Positions 23,851-34,736 of a DNA stretch of 64,000 nt are shown here, in pieces. The translations under genes were made by a program, and so were the position numbers. Origin of the DNA: Anisus vortex (Eukaryota; Mollusca; Gastropoda; Planorbidae); contig OX421509.1 in NCBI GenBank assembly GCA_949126835.1, forward strand, positions 14,936,279 through 15,000,278. Reading direction: 5' to 3'. The notes below the pieces were generated by a model, which ran no database searches, had not been told where the DNA came from, and saw nothing but the letters and a program-made list of their open reading frames with translations. Each line of letters opens with the position of its first letter. Within the stretch, counting starts at the first letter, position 1.

Positions 23851-25669
23851 ATGAATATATAGTAGGTACCTACTAGTAGATCATTTATGGATAAACATAA
23901 AATTTATCATAAAGATAGATAACCTAAAACAGGGAAAACATTCCATAACCTTCAATATTTAATTTGTCTTCTTTTTCTGCGCTTTTTTTTAGCAAAGTGA
24001 AAATCCTCTTGGTGTGTGGATGCTTTTGATTACTGTACACTTATCCATCACCCATTGTGGAGTTGTGGACATTGAAAACGTTGTCACAGATCGCGTAGGC
24101 GTAGACTCTGAAAAAATAACTGTTGGGTGTACAGCAACACATAACAGACTCCAGACTTCACAGCCTAATATTTCTGCAAGTTCCACACTAAACTCTTATA
24201 CTACTAAACATCATATAGGACCGGTTTTTTTTTTCAATAACTCTGGTATCTTTTAAAAACGTAGCTTTGATTATAGAAATAAAAAAATAGAAAGTCTCAT
24301 TTTTTTTCTTGACAGCCATACAATATTTAATTTCATTATAATGCTTTTATAATAAAAATAATATCTATCTGATATTGAAATTTAACCCCCTCACTTTTAT
24401 GACACACAAACTGTTCGCTGGCAGAAAAAGGGGATACGCCTATGATATATTTAAGCTCTGTCCTAAAGGCGTGTGGAACTGGATATGCTCCAACGTTTAG
24501 ATACACTCGAGAGCGGGAGATCAGCCAACACTGGAGCCTCTTAGCAGAAGGGAATTTGAAAAGTCAAGCGACAGCCAAAGAGTTGATGGATGGCCATGTT
24601 TGAGTTTGATGCTCTACTAGCGACACAATCTAATTGTGGAGTTTGTCAGGGAAAGGATTCGATTTATTCAAGATACTGCTTCTTAGTCAACAGTTAGACG
24701 AATACAAAATGTAAATTTTTTTTTCTATCTTTGTTACAAATTCCATCTAAAAGATTTAGTTTTTAGTTGGCAAGAAAAGTCTTTACCATTTGATAATTCT
24801 TTTAGTGATTTTAAATACAAAACTCCAGAACAGAGGTCTAGTCAAAGACTATAATACACATGGACCGCTTGCTTTTATATTTCTGCTATTTGGTGAGTCT
24901 AATGACTTCTTTTCGGAATTCCCGATTCCATTTTGTTGTGAACACTTCCGTTTTTATTTAATCTCAATGATTTTCTCAATGAAAAATTAAAATTAAAATC
25001 GAAAGTTGTATACAGCGGAAACATTTAGGCAAGCGTAAGAGCGTAGAAGTAATTTAAGACAGCGTTTTCGGATGCGCACGGAAAAAAGAACATAAAAGCT
25101 CTAAAAATAGATCAAGTGGTCCATCTTATTATAGTCTTTGATCTAGTTACTATTTCGCAAAATGTATGAATATCACATGGGTCTAATCCTATACTATTTG
25201 TACCGGATGAAATATACCTTTTGTACCCTGGTACAAAAGGAAAATTGTGAAATTTTGTAACAGGCTTGAAGATAACATAACATGTTTAGTTGACATAACA
25301 TGGTTAGTTAACCCTTTTTTTGTGTTATTACCCAGTGTTAACACTTTTTGGTTTTAGAGGCTGCTGCCTTTCTCTATACCTGGTGTGGTATGCCAAGTGT
25401 GTTTTTTGGGGGGCCTTTTCTATAAGCCCAAGTGTATTTTTCAGATGATAATTTTCGTTATAACTGTATATAATCGTATATAACCACACTAACTTATCCT
25501 AGATAATATAATCTTGGTTATCTCAATTGTATCCATTATCAGTTCATTTCCCCCTTCTCTCCCCCCCCCATCCATTACCATTTTTCTTTGTGTTCCCCTG
25601 TTAGTCCGACCATGTTAATGTCGCAATAGGCCAGGCCGTAAGTACTCCTTGGGTGGCTATTTGTCCGAC
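23851..25669. other. Long spacer, nothing coding recognised
   Basis: Frames at 23989-24256 and 24790-24990 show no domain. Homopolymer C runs lie near 25560. Confidence 0.35.
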
Positions 25670-25736
25670 AAACACACACAGACACATACACACACATATA
25701 CACACCTAAAGACACACACAAATACACATACACAAA
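25670..25736. repeat. (CA)n-rich microsatellite
   Basis: Interrupted CACA stretches (ACACACACAGACACATACAC..). The minus-strand frame reads as a V/C alternation and is an artefact. Confidence 0.8.
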
Positions 25737-26044
25737 ATGCCCTCGTGGCTGAACGAGGATAAAAAACGAGGGCGGAAAATGAAATCAGGACTTGTTGAGC
25801 CGCTGACCAGTGGTCAGTCCAGTAGGAACTGACCGGACGACGAACACACTCGGGAGATAAAGTATAAAACACGATGGGGGGGGGGGAGGTGAGGGGCGTG
25901 GTGATGGGGTGATGGAGCGAACTAGGCGCTGATTAAGTACAGAACAAAAGATCAATGAAGATTGCTCTCCCCTTGTTCCTGTCCGGGGGATCAATAAGTT
26001 GCCAGATACACCAAGCATCTTGCCGTCAAAACTGAAGATCTTAA

Positions 26045-26117
26045 CCCTTCCCGTACCGACCTACTTCTATCTATGCTGCCTTCAGTTCCGCTATACACGC
26101 GCCCGGGACTGTAAGGG
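26045..26117 (-). mobile_element. 73-bp TTAA-flanked MITE (piggyBac-like), copy 2
   Basis: Same 73-bp sequence as 11291-11363 in inverted orientation, with few substitutions (ATATAG/GTATAG region, GACCTAC/GAGCTAC). TTAA lies at 26041-26044 and 26118-26121. Equal length and exact TTAA borders in two independent locations support transposition rather than chance. Confidence 0.6.
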
Positions 26118-26221
26118 TTAATGCCATTACGTTTTTGTGTTTAATTTCATTTCTTTTACGATTCTATTTCTGGTAAATACATCATTAACAAGTAAGGTAA
26201 GTAAAATATTCCCGTTAAAAT

Positions 26222-26470
26222 AATTTGATCTATAGGGCTTTTGAAGCAAGGTACACAAGTTGCCGTGGCCAGCCTACTAAGGTATTGTGTGTCCAGCACA
26301 ATGCCCAGCCACATTTTCCTTTAACCCAACTAATGTCAGGTACCCAATCGGAGCTGGGTAGACTCAGGGACACCCTCCAAACTCGAAATACAAATTCAAG
26401 CCTTCACCAGGAATTGAACCCGGAACCTTCGGTACGATATGCGAGCGCGCTCACTCTAGGCCAGCGTGCC
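26222..26470 (-). mobile_element. tRNA-derived SINE
   Basis: Full family order is retained: GATCTATAGGGC, TGTGTCCAGCACAATGCCCA, CCAACTAATGTCAGGTACCC, GAGCTGGGTAGACTCAGGGA and CACCAGGAATTGAACCCGG (B-box complement with one insertion). The frame at 26225-26509 is fortuitous. Confidence 0.85.
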
Positions 26471-27029
26471 CCCATTTCATTAACACAATCAACATGCATT
26501 CCCATCTAAGATGTTTAAAAGTTTAACTATTGAAAAAACAAACTCCTCTACTAGACTAGTGTTTATTTAAAAAATAATAGTATGGCTTAATAATAGATGA
26601 TTTAATTTGTGCTTCTATGTTTTCTCTTATGAATGTAAAAAGTATTAAGCAAAAAATGTTCAAACGATACTGGCCTCTCACAAAAGATTTAGCATAAAAT
26701 TTACAAGGGTGTCAGCACAGTCTTTTTATTTATTCTTTAAAAATAATTTTTTTTTTGCGTAAAGAAATAAAATATATTTATCTACCACCAGAGTTGGCGA
26801 AGTGCGTTCATTCGTGACACAATGCAAGGGAGGTAATGAGATCTAAAATTCAACTTAGCTCTTGATTATGCACAGTTGTTTCCCTTTGCTCAAGAATTTG
26901 AGCAAAATTATTGTGTATATATAGCGGTGTGGCGAAAATTGATTTAGCGATGTACAATTTTTTTTTTGGTTAAAATATAGTAAATTATATAAATATTAGC
27001 TAAAAACATAATTGAAAATTATAAATATT
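26471..27029. other. AT-rich spacer
   Basis: Includes CAAGGGAGGTAATGAG near 26826, a motif of a type I associate with mollusc genomic DNA. No gene. Confidence 0.35.
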
Positions 27030-27090
27030 TATTCTAATTAATAAACCGCTATATAAATGACCAATTTATTAATTATTATTATTATTAAAT
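27030..27090 (+). mobile_element. CR1/L2-like LINE 3' terminus (family C), fragment
   Basis: CCGCTATATAAATGACCAAT followed by an ATT-rich tail matches the terminus at 7585-7620 read on its own strand. Confidence 0.5.
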
Positions 27091-27228
27091 ATAAACATGG
27101 CGCTGGTTTAAATAAGAAAATGTTACTTTTACAAAAACGTACATAAACGTACATATATAATAAATAAACATAAACACTTAAAACACGCTTGTAAATATGT
27201 ATTTATACATTTATATTGTATATTGTTT

Positions 27229-27755
27229 TAGTATAGGTGTATGTTGTTAGTATGGGTGTATGCTGTTAGTATGGATGTATGCTGTTAGTATGGATGTATG
27301 CTGTTATTATAAGTGTATGCTGTTAGTATAAGTGTATGCTGTTAGTATAAGTGTATGCTGTTAGTATAAGTGTATGCTGTTAGTATAAGTGTATGCTGTT
27401 AGTATAAGTGTATGCTGTTAGTATAAGTGTATGCTGTTAGTATAAGTGTATGCTGTTAGTATAAGTGTATGCTGTTAGAATAAGTGTATGCTGTTAGAAT
27501 AAGTGTATGCTGTTAGTATAAGTGTATGCTGTTAGTAGGGGTGTATGCTGTTAGTATGGGTGTATGTTGTTAGTATGGGTGTATGTTGTTAGTATGGGTG
27601 TATGTTGCTAGTATGGCTGTATGTTGCTAGTATGGGTGTATGTTGTTAGTATGGGTGTATGTTGTTAGTATGGGTGTATGTTGTTGTTATGGGTGTATGT
27701 TGTTAGTATGGGTGTATGTTGTTAGTATGGGTGTATGTTGTTAGTATGGGTGTAT
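27229..27755. repeat. 19-bp minisatellite, about 27 copies, three variant blocks
   Basis: The unit is GTATGCTGTTAGTATAAGT or GTATGTTGTTAGTATGGGT. The GCTG/TAAGT type fills the middle (about 27300-27530) and the GTTG/GGGT type the ends, so array domains have homogenised separately. It runs into a (TG)n tract. Confidence 0.95.
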
Positions 27756-27862
27756 GTATACGTGTGTTTGTGTGTGTGTGTGTTTGTGTATTCAGTGCTA
27801 CAAGTATTATGTGTAAATTGAAAGCGGACGAGACATAAGAGAGAGAGAGAGAGAGAGAGATA
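27756..27862. repeat. (TG)n and (GA)n microsatellites
   Basis: TGTGTGTGTGTGTGTTTGTG at about 27766-27790 and a GAGAGAGA run at 27840-27861. Confidence 0.9.
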
Positions 27863-27991
27863 ACGATAGAGAGAAGGATAAAGAGGGTAATAAATACTGT
27901 TAATGAATTGACAAATAGTGAGGTCAATGGATAGCTTCAAATGTCAAGGTCGAACGTCTAGAAGACAACTGAAGACAGTTTGGAGACATTA

Positions 27992-28202
27992 TGTGAGTCT
28001 GAGATAAGAGTTTAAGTAATAAGTCTGAGATAAGAGTTTCAGTAATAAGTCTGAGATAAGAGTTTAAGTAATAAGTCTGAGATAAGAGTTTAAGTAATAA
28101 GTCTGAGATAAGAGTTTAAGTAATAAGTCTGAGATAAGAGTTTAAGTAATAAGTCTGAGATAAGAGTTTAAGTAATAAGTCTGAGACAAGAGTTTAAGTA
28201 AT
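27992..28202. repeat. 26-bp minisatellite, about 8 copies, in the intron next to exon A
   Basis: The unit starts AAGTCTGAGATAAGAGTTTA and continues AGTAAT. The array ends about 35 bp from the splice donor of exon A, so on the transcribed strand it is the first thing in the intron. Confidence 0.95.
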
Positions 28203-28231
28203 GTTCCAAGTTAATAAAACATTATGGGCGT

Positions 28232-28237
28232 ACTCAC
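28232..28237 (-). promoter_or_regulatory. Splice donor of exon A (GTGAGT)
   Basis: On the minus strand, CTG/GTGAGTAC matches the donor consensus (GTRAGT) exactly. It interrupts a Gly codon after its first base. The homologous position in exon B has the same donor and phase. Confidence 0.8.
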
Positions 28238-28946
28238 CAGAATTCAAATTTCCGGCGACTTTCCGAAGTATGTCTTCGTAGTTGACAGATTTATTCTTGT
28301 AGTCCACCTGGTCCAACTTCACCCGGAACCCTCTCTCCTTTGCAATATCCGCTAGAGGCCGGCAGATGAAGTAGCAATGGTGGAGGTGTTCGTCCGTTTC
28401 GTAGATGACACTGTACTTTGTCCACCTGTGGTTGGCCATCTGCAGATGGAGGAAGTTGTGAAGCTTGTTGGCAGTGTTCCCGATGCGGATCAGCGTCGTG
28501 TGGCGCTTGTCCTTCCGGAAGTCCGGGCTGACGCCCCCTGCGGTTATGACGGGCAGGCGCCACTCCGGGGCGTACAGCGCCACGGGCGCGAGGCTGAAGT
28601 CGCAGAACGGCCCGATGAAGCAGTGGACCTGATCCCGGATCCGGTAGTCGAATGCGGCCAGGGCGCCGTAGTGGTCGTTGCACATGGAGTCTGCGAAGTG
28701 GAACTCTAGGCGCGAGGTATCCATGACACCCAGGTCGCGGATTCGGGTCAAGGCCAGGCTGAGAGCCGGTTTAATCTTCTTGAGGCTGAAAGGGAACACG
28801 TCATTCTGGACGGGGCAGAGGATGAGAATGTGGTGTTTCCAAGCGACAGCCTGACTTCCGGATGCGTTGGTATGCGACCAGATGCCAATCAAAAGCAACT
28901 GAAGTATAAGTAATATCACCAGCATCAGCGTCATCCTTAAAATCAT
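28238..28946 (-). CDS. First coding exon A: receptor guanylate cyclase / natriuretic-peptide-receptor-like ligand-binding domain (N-terminal half)
   Basis: This encodes about 236 residues plus one base. The ATG (28946) is directly preceded by an in-frame TAA, so the start is well supported; a second Met four codons on is possible. Residues 1-27 form a hydrophobic signal peptide (MTLMLVILLILQLLLIGI). From residue 38 a type I periplasmic-binding-fold N-lobe follows, with CFIGPFCDFSLAPVALYAPE, WRLPVITAGGVSP and a later WTKYSVIYE strand. The GPxC...APV...W..P motif is characteristic of the ANF_receptor region of natriuretic peptide receptors, which bind an extracellular peptide and, in cyclase forms, make cGMP. 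The open frame runs on to 28194, but the exon should end at a consensus donor GTGAGT (intron from 28237, phase 1, after Asn-Ser). The exon is GC-rich against AT-rich flanks. No kinase-homology or cyclase exon was seen downstream. Family assignment is firm; whether the full protein has a cyclase domain is not shown. Confidence 0.88.
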
Positions 28947-30150
28947 TTAGTTTATTTCATTGTATTCTTGACAGTGTCAATGTTGATGTCAATATATACT
29001 TGACACATACACATATAGAAATAAACCATATTGTTTGAATTGTACGAGTTCTAATATTTATAGTGTACACAATCATGTACACAATAATTTCTTACACATT
29101 AAGATTATATTACATACGGTACTTATGTCTTTAAGTACACAGGCTAATGAGACATACAAAGCCGTTACTTTATTCAAACGCTAAATTTATTTCTTGAAAT
29201 GTATAGACACATTTTGAACATAATAGAAATTATGAAACGAATTGATTAGTGTTACCTTCAACATAGATCTATGTCTTTCAAACAAACACTTCAAACAGAG
29301 CTAGAGATTATGGAAATCAGTGGCGTTGAAGGATTAATTCAGGGGCGGAACCTTTGGAAGTGGGGGTCCTATCTAGTTGTACATCTCGGAGGAAAAAAAA
29401 CATTCCGGTAATTACCAGACCCCCCCCCCCCGCCGACTATATGCACAATATATTTTTACATCACCAACGATACATACTTACACTCACTCAAACAGCTTGT
29501 CATACTCAAGTTTACGGTTTATCATATACTGGTTAGAGGCTTTGAAAAACCACATTGTATGAACGTATTGAAAGCATTGGGTAGGTGTTGTCTATGTATG
29601 TGTGTGTGTGTGTAGATTTAAAAGTCAATGATATTGTATTCATATTTAGATGAGAATGGAATTCATTCTGTGTGATTGTTCTATTACAAAAGACATAAGC
29701 AACGTAACGTAAGGTATGTGTGTGTGAGTATGTGTGTGTGAGTGTGTGTGTGTATGTTTGTAACTGCGAGTGAGCTCTCTTCCGTGAGAACCCAGAATGT
29801 TATATGTGTTTATGTGGTAGAGAATAATTAAGTTATATTAAGGTTATATCACTAAAATAGATCTGGGTTGTTTTTTTTTTACGAAAATAAGTTTTAAAAG
29901 TTTTTCATGACAAAAAATAAGTTTATTTTTTATTTTTTTACATCTATAACAGTAGGTTGGATTTAGATGTAGCGTGGCCCCCGGAAAATGTCTACGTGGA
30001 CATCCACACCACTTCTTCTCCCTTATCTTATGAGAAGGAAGAAACGAAAGTATTAATGAAAGAATACAAAAGACATTACATTATAATGGTCACACCTTTC
30101 AAAGAACTTCGAATAAGTGAACAAGACGGTGTGAATTGCTCTTCCTATGT
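28947..30150. other. Presumed 5' flank of exon A, or intron if joined to B
   Basis: AT-rich. TG-rich patches lie at 29600-29620 and 29718-29755. I recognise no further receptor exon and no promoter motif I can defend. Confidence 0.4.
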
Positions 30151-30151
30151 G

Positions 30152-30562
30152 GACTATGTAGGGGAGGAGACTATGTAGGGGAGGAGACTATGTAGGGGAG
30201 GAGTCTATGTAGGGGAGGAGACTATGTAGGGGAGGAGACTATGTATGGGAGGAGACTATGTAGGGGAGGAGACTATGTAGGGGAGGAGACTATGTAGGGG
30301 AGGAGACTATGTAGGGGAGGAGACTATGTAGGGGAGGAGACTATGTAGGGGAGGAGTCTATGTAGGGGAGGAGACTATGTATGGGAGGAGACTATGTAGG
30401 GGAGGAGACTATGTAGGGGAGGAGACTATGTAGGGGAGGAGACTATGTAGGGGAGGAGACTATGTAGGGGAGGAGACTATGTAGGGGAGGAGACTATGTA
30501 GGGGAGGAGACTATGTAGGGGAGGAGACTATGTAGGGGAGGAGACTATGTAGGGGAGGATAC
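30152..30562. repeat. 18-bp G-rich minisatellite, about 22 copies
   Basis: The unit is GAGGAGACTATGTAGGGG. Variants: GAGTCTATG in two copies and GTATGGGAG in two, each pair spaced alike, suggesting a duplicated block of about ten units. Every unit supplies one GGGG tract on the plus strand. Confidence 0.97.
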
Positions 30563-31104
30563 TGAATGGGCATGATAGTAGATGTAGCCAACAATTATGT
30601 TGAAACAGACCATTGAAGATTACAGGCATATAACGGAAAGGATCACCCAAAAAATATTTGGAAATTTATTGATGGTAGTTGCGTAGTTAAAAAAGGGGGT
30701 TTGTGGGGACTTGGTGAATAATTATTTCGTTCGTGGTGACCAGCCATCAGTAAAACACAGAAAGTGGACACTGATAACTTCTTTTTTTAATCAGTAAAAT
30801 TGTTCAAACTTGCAGAAGTAGAAACATAACAGAATACATGAGAGAACTAGCCATAAAAGGTTGTGCATTCAGGATATTGTTTTAAACTGTTATTGTTTAC
30901 AATCATTTTGAAAAACAACTAAAGTTATTAAAGATGGTTAATGTTTGAATGTATGAAAATACATTGTTTTAATCTTTCAATATTTATATTTACTAATGGT
31001 TTTATTAATTATTTTAAATAAATACGAAGTTATTAAAGATTTATAGTCCTATATATGTATTAAAGTACATTGTATTAAACTTTTATTAATTACTGCATGT
31101 TTCA
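30563..31104. other. AT-rich spacer
   Basis: No supported features. Confidence 0.35.
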
Positions 31105-31605
31105 TCTATATATATATATATAACAAGTCCGTGTTTGTAGGTAAACCGATCCCCATTGGTCAATTAAAAAACACGTGAGTATAGGCCTATACAGTGTCTA
31201 ATAATTTTTCATATCGGACATGTGTCTTTGCTAGCTAAGTGTTTAACGTTTCGGACTGCCATGCGGGCGACCCGGATTCGATTCTCCAGTTATTCTATAC
31301 CTTTTTACTACAATTTTTTTTTTTAATATTACTTTAAAAAACAAAATACAAAAGTACATTGTAGGCCTAAATCTACGGTCAATTTAGATTTTTGTTAAAT
31401 AAAAATACTTGCCTATTTTTTTTACCCGTTTACAATTTTTTTTCTTTAAATTACTTTCCTAAAAGTCTTCAGTAAAAAATATAAGAATTTAATTATTAGA
31501 TTTATAGCTTTGTTTTCATTCTACTTTATAAATTTTTTATCTGCACCTTATACAGTCGTGTATTTTTTTTTCACCCGGGCAACTCCGGGTAATTTGGCTT
31601 GTTCT
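31105..31605 (-). repeat. Dispersed repeat X, copy 2, with a tRNA-like segment
   Basis: The minus strand begins AAGCCAAATTACCCGGAGTT with the CCCGG..CCGGG hairpin and shares AGCTATAAATC.., GAAAGTAATTTAAAG and the distal CACGTG..CCAAT..GGGATCGG with the other copies. On the plus strand at about 31230-31300 a tRNA-like piece contains GCTAGCTAAGTG (A-box-like) and CCCGGATTCGATTC (B-box-like) about 40 bases apart. That suggests a SINE head within or inserted into the repeat. Confidence 0.6.
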
Positions 31606-31682
31606 TTATAACAAAATGGCCCAAATGGCGGCGTCCAAACGTCCGATATTTGAGTGTTGACCTTAGAAGGAAAATAAAGATG

Positions 31683-31685
<3 letters not shown>

Positions 31686-31714
<29 letters not shown>
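31686..31714. repeat. (GA)n microsatellite
   Basis: About 14 GA units. Confidence 0.9.
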
Positions 31715-32309
31715 ATTGAATTATAGAAAGATAATTAAGGTCATGTGACGTCAGATACATGTATAATCTCCATTTGGTGAGCACTTGTACAACTTAGGGA
31801 TCTTTTAGATTTTAGACGACCTTATCGTTGTTCCATATCGCTTGCTGTAAGCTGAGAGTTTACGAAGGGATTATGAGGCCAATACAGTGTCACACGGTGG
31901 TTCACCGGGCAGTGCGTTCGATAAGATCACTCAGAAGGACTCGCAAGTTTTCATCAACAGGGATTCTTAAGATTGTGCAAGGGTTCTCGTTTCTTCCAAG
32001 AGTGATGCTAATACAAACAGTTCATCAATTAAACTCAAACATTAAAAAGTTTCCAACTGTTTATGATTGTTACAAGAGAAGGAAAAACCTACCAACTATG
32101 TAATCATTAAAGGCGTTCACTGGAAACTAAAACATACACAGGGATTGTATTAACATCAAAAAACAACCAATAATTGATTTTTGTAAGACATTAAATCTGT
32201 ATTTATCAGTTTCGAACATAATTAAGTCAGATTGACTGAATAAAAAAAAAGAAGATTTCGGCATTTATAAGATAGACTCTAAAGTTAGATAGACTAGATA
32301 ATACAAGCA
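31715..32309. other. Spacer, nothing recognised
   Basis: A 91-codon plus-strand frame at 31828-32103 has no recognised domain and no sign of being a gene. Confidence 0.35.
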
Positions 32310-33030
32310 GTAAAGAGAAAGTAAGACAGACATAGACTACGTTTCAATACATCAGAAGGACAGACACAGACTACGTTTCAATACATCAGTCGGACAGTCA
32401 TAAACTACGTTTCAATACATCAGCAGGACAGACACAGATAACGTTTCAATACATCAGTAGGACAAATATAGACTACGTTTCAATACATCAGTAAGACAGA
32501 CACAGACTACGTTTCAATACATCAGTACGACAGACATAGACTACGTTTCAATACATAAGTAGGACGGACATAGACTACGTTTCAATACATCAGTAAGACA
32601 GAGATAGACTACGTTTCAATACATCATTAAGACAGACATAGACTACGTTTCAATACAGCAGTACGACAGACATAGACTACGTTTCATTACATTAGCAAGA
32701 CAGACATAGACAATGTCTCAATACACCAGTAAGACAGACACAGACTACGTTTCAATACATCAATAAGACAGACATAGACTACGTTTCAATACATCAGTAA
32801 GACAGACACAGACTACGTTTCAATACATCTGTACGACAGACATAGACTACGTTTAAATACATCAGTAAGACAGACATAGACTACGTTTCAATACATCCGC
32901 AAGACAGACATAGACTACGTTTAAATACATCAGTAAGACAGACATAGACTACGTTTCAATACATCCGCAAGACAGACATAGACTACGTTTCAATAGATAA
33001 GTAGGACATACATAGACTAATTTTAATACA
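32310..33030. repeat. 34-bp minisatellite, about 21 copies
   Basis: The unit starts ACGTTTCAATACATCAGTAA and continues GACAGACATAGACT. Copies are more diverged than in most arrays here (CAGTCGG, CAGCAGG, CATTAAG, CCGCAAG variants; a decayed copy near 32700), suggesting an older array. It lies about 0.6 kb downstream of the exon B donor. Confidence 0.95.
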
Positions 33031-33649
33031 TCAGTAAGACATATAGTCGAGATTAAAATCAAATCAAGCGTTAAGCGGAAAGAGACAAACAACAACAAGC
33101 ATGAAATATCAGTCAGGCAGATTGGGCTGAGATATAATGGTTTTAGACATCTGTAAGATGGAACACACTGGGCCAAGCCTCCATCACTACCCTCTCTGTG
33201 TCGGCTTTCAAATCATCACTAAAGGGTTGGAGTTAATACCTCCAATGAAACCCCGTCGTCTATTTATAACATTTGCTTGTATGTTATAGAATATTTTAAG
33301 TAGTTAATGCACAATTTTAGCATTCTAAATCAACCTTTTCCTCGGGTCTAACGGAGTCACCACAGTACAATAAATGATGAAGCCGAAGAAAGAGTAGATA
33401 ATTCCAACCTTACAAAATATATCTACTGGATAAAACAGTATCAAACATCAGACTAATGGATTAGAAAAGACCGGTTTCAAACAAGGTAGAGTAGATAATA
33501 ATATAGACTAGATAAGTATAGTTTCATAGAAAGCTAAGACATACAGACTAGATAATAGACGTTCTAAATACAGATATAGACTAGAGATATGTTTATCAAG
33601 AACCAAATCAAAAGGTGACAGTGAGAAATATATACGGTAATGTACTCAC
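33031..33649. other. Intron sequence downstream of exon B
   Basis: Contains scattered AGACTAGATAA(T/G) motifs (33477, 33507, 33549) but no exon that I recognise. Confidence 0.4.
33644..33649 (-). promoter_or_regulatory. Splice donor of exon B (GTGAGT)
   Basis: Minus-strand CAGTG/GTGAGTACA. Same phase and same protein position as the exon A donor. Confidence 0.8.
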
Positions 33650-34409
33650 CACTGAAAACAACTCCTATTTCCTTTTTCAGCAGTTCTTTAATGTCCACCG
33701 AATTACCCAGGCTCAGCTGACCAACTTTCAAGTCCCACAACTTGGCCGTATGGAGAACTGCGCTGGACAGCAGGTACATGTTGGTGATATTGGTGATGTG
33801 GCCGTCACTCTTCTCAATCAGGACCAAGATATTCCTGTAGCCGAACCTGTGCAGAATCAGCATTAGGAATTTGGTGGTGTCATCATAGGTTCCGGTCAGC
33901 CTCACCAAAGTGGAGAACACATCCGATTTGTTCCCGAAGCTGTGGCTGAAGCCGCCCGGGGAAATCACAGGCAGCCCCCAGACGGAAGAGTACCGAGACA
34001 CCGGGGCCAGGCTGTAGTCGCACATGGGCCCGAGAAACACGTCAACCATCCGACGGCGGTAGAGGTTGAAGGCTTCCAGGGAGGCCCTTTTGCTGTCGCA
34101 CTGCGTGTCCACCAGGTGGAAGCAGAAGGTGATGGACTCTGTGACTTTCAGGCGCCGGAGCCGGTCCTCCGCGATCTGCAGCGCCGGAGCCATGCCCTGA
34201 CAGTTGATCTCCGGCACGGTTTTGAATGGAATCAGGACGGCGACGTGGAACACGTGACGTTTGCTTGACGGATTCGTATCCAGGTGTGCTGTCCCAGAGG
34301 CGTAGCTACTGTCGCAACTGAGGCTACATTCCAAGGCGGGCGAAGAGTCTGTTCGTCGAATAGTAAGTAATAATGAAAAACAAAAAGAACAATAAAGAAC
34401 TAGGCACAT
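33650..34409 (-). CDS. First coding exon B: receptor guanylate cyclase / natriuretic-peptide-receptor-like ligand-binding domain (N-terminal half)
   Basis: This encodes about 253 residues plus one base. Residues 1-16 are hydrophobic (MCLVLYCSFCFSLLL), a likely signal peptide; a Ser/Cys-rich linker follows to about residue 50. The N-lobe then begins FHVAVLIPF and includes VDVFLGPMCDYSLAPVSRYS, VWGLPVISPGGFSHSF and RNILVLIEKSDG. It is paralogous to exon A: both share F.GP.CD.SLAPV..Y...W.LPVI..GG.S..F and have the same exon end, Ser then a split Gly codon with a phase-1 GTGAGT donor. Potential N-glycosylation sites are NKSD and NITN. The frame stays open past the donor to 33564 but reads into unrelated residues. 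GC-rich against AT-rich flanks, with no stop or frameshift. It is probably a functional extracellular receptor segment; the ligand is unknown. Confidence 0.88.
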
Positions 34410-34736
34410 CCTTGTAGAATATCTCCTTGAGTGGCATAGAAACTATTTATTTAGTTTTCTTCTCAAACAAATGGCTTCACATTGTTTTATAACGGATTAA
34501 ACAGTTTATTTTAAGGTACGTATGGTGAATAGTCAATTTATACATAGAGTTTATATGCATATTGGTATTTTGTTTGAACCTTTCGTCTTTTCAGAGTCTC
34601 CAAATGAACGAATGAAGTCTGCATGACTGTGCTAAAATATATATAACAGTTTGTTTAACATATACAAACTTTAGAGCTTACGCGGAATTATGGGAATGGT
34701 TGGTAAGATTGAATCTCCAATAAACAGGTACTAGAT
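34410..34736. other. 5' flank of exon B
   Basis: AT-rich. No upstream receptor exon and no defensible core promoter motif. Confidence 0.35.

Noticed and set aside
28291..28709. Open frames overlapping exon A in other frames (130 and 110 codons)
   Set aside because: Shadows of the GC-rich receptor exon; their sequences have no family match, whereas the main frame has the ANF-receptor motif.
33615..34268. Plus-strand frames overlapping exon B
   Set aside because: Antisense shadows of the receptor exon.
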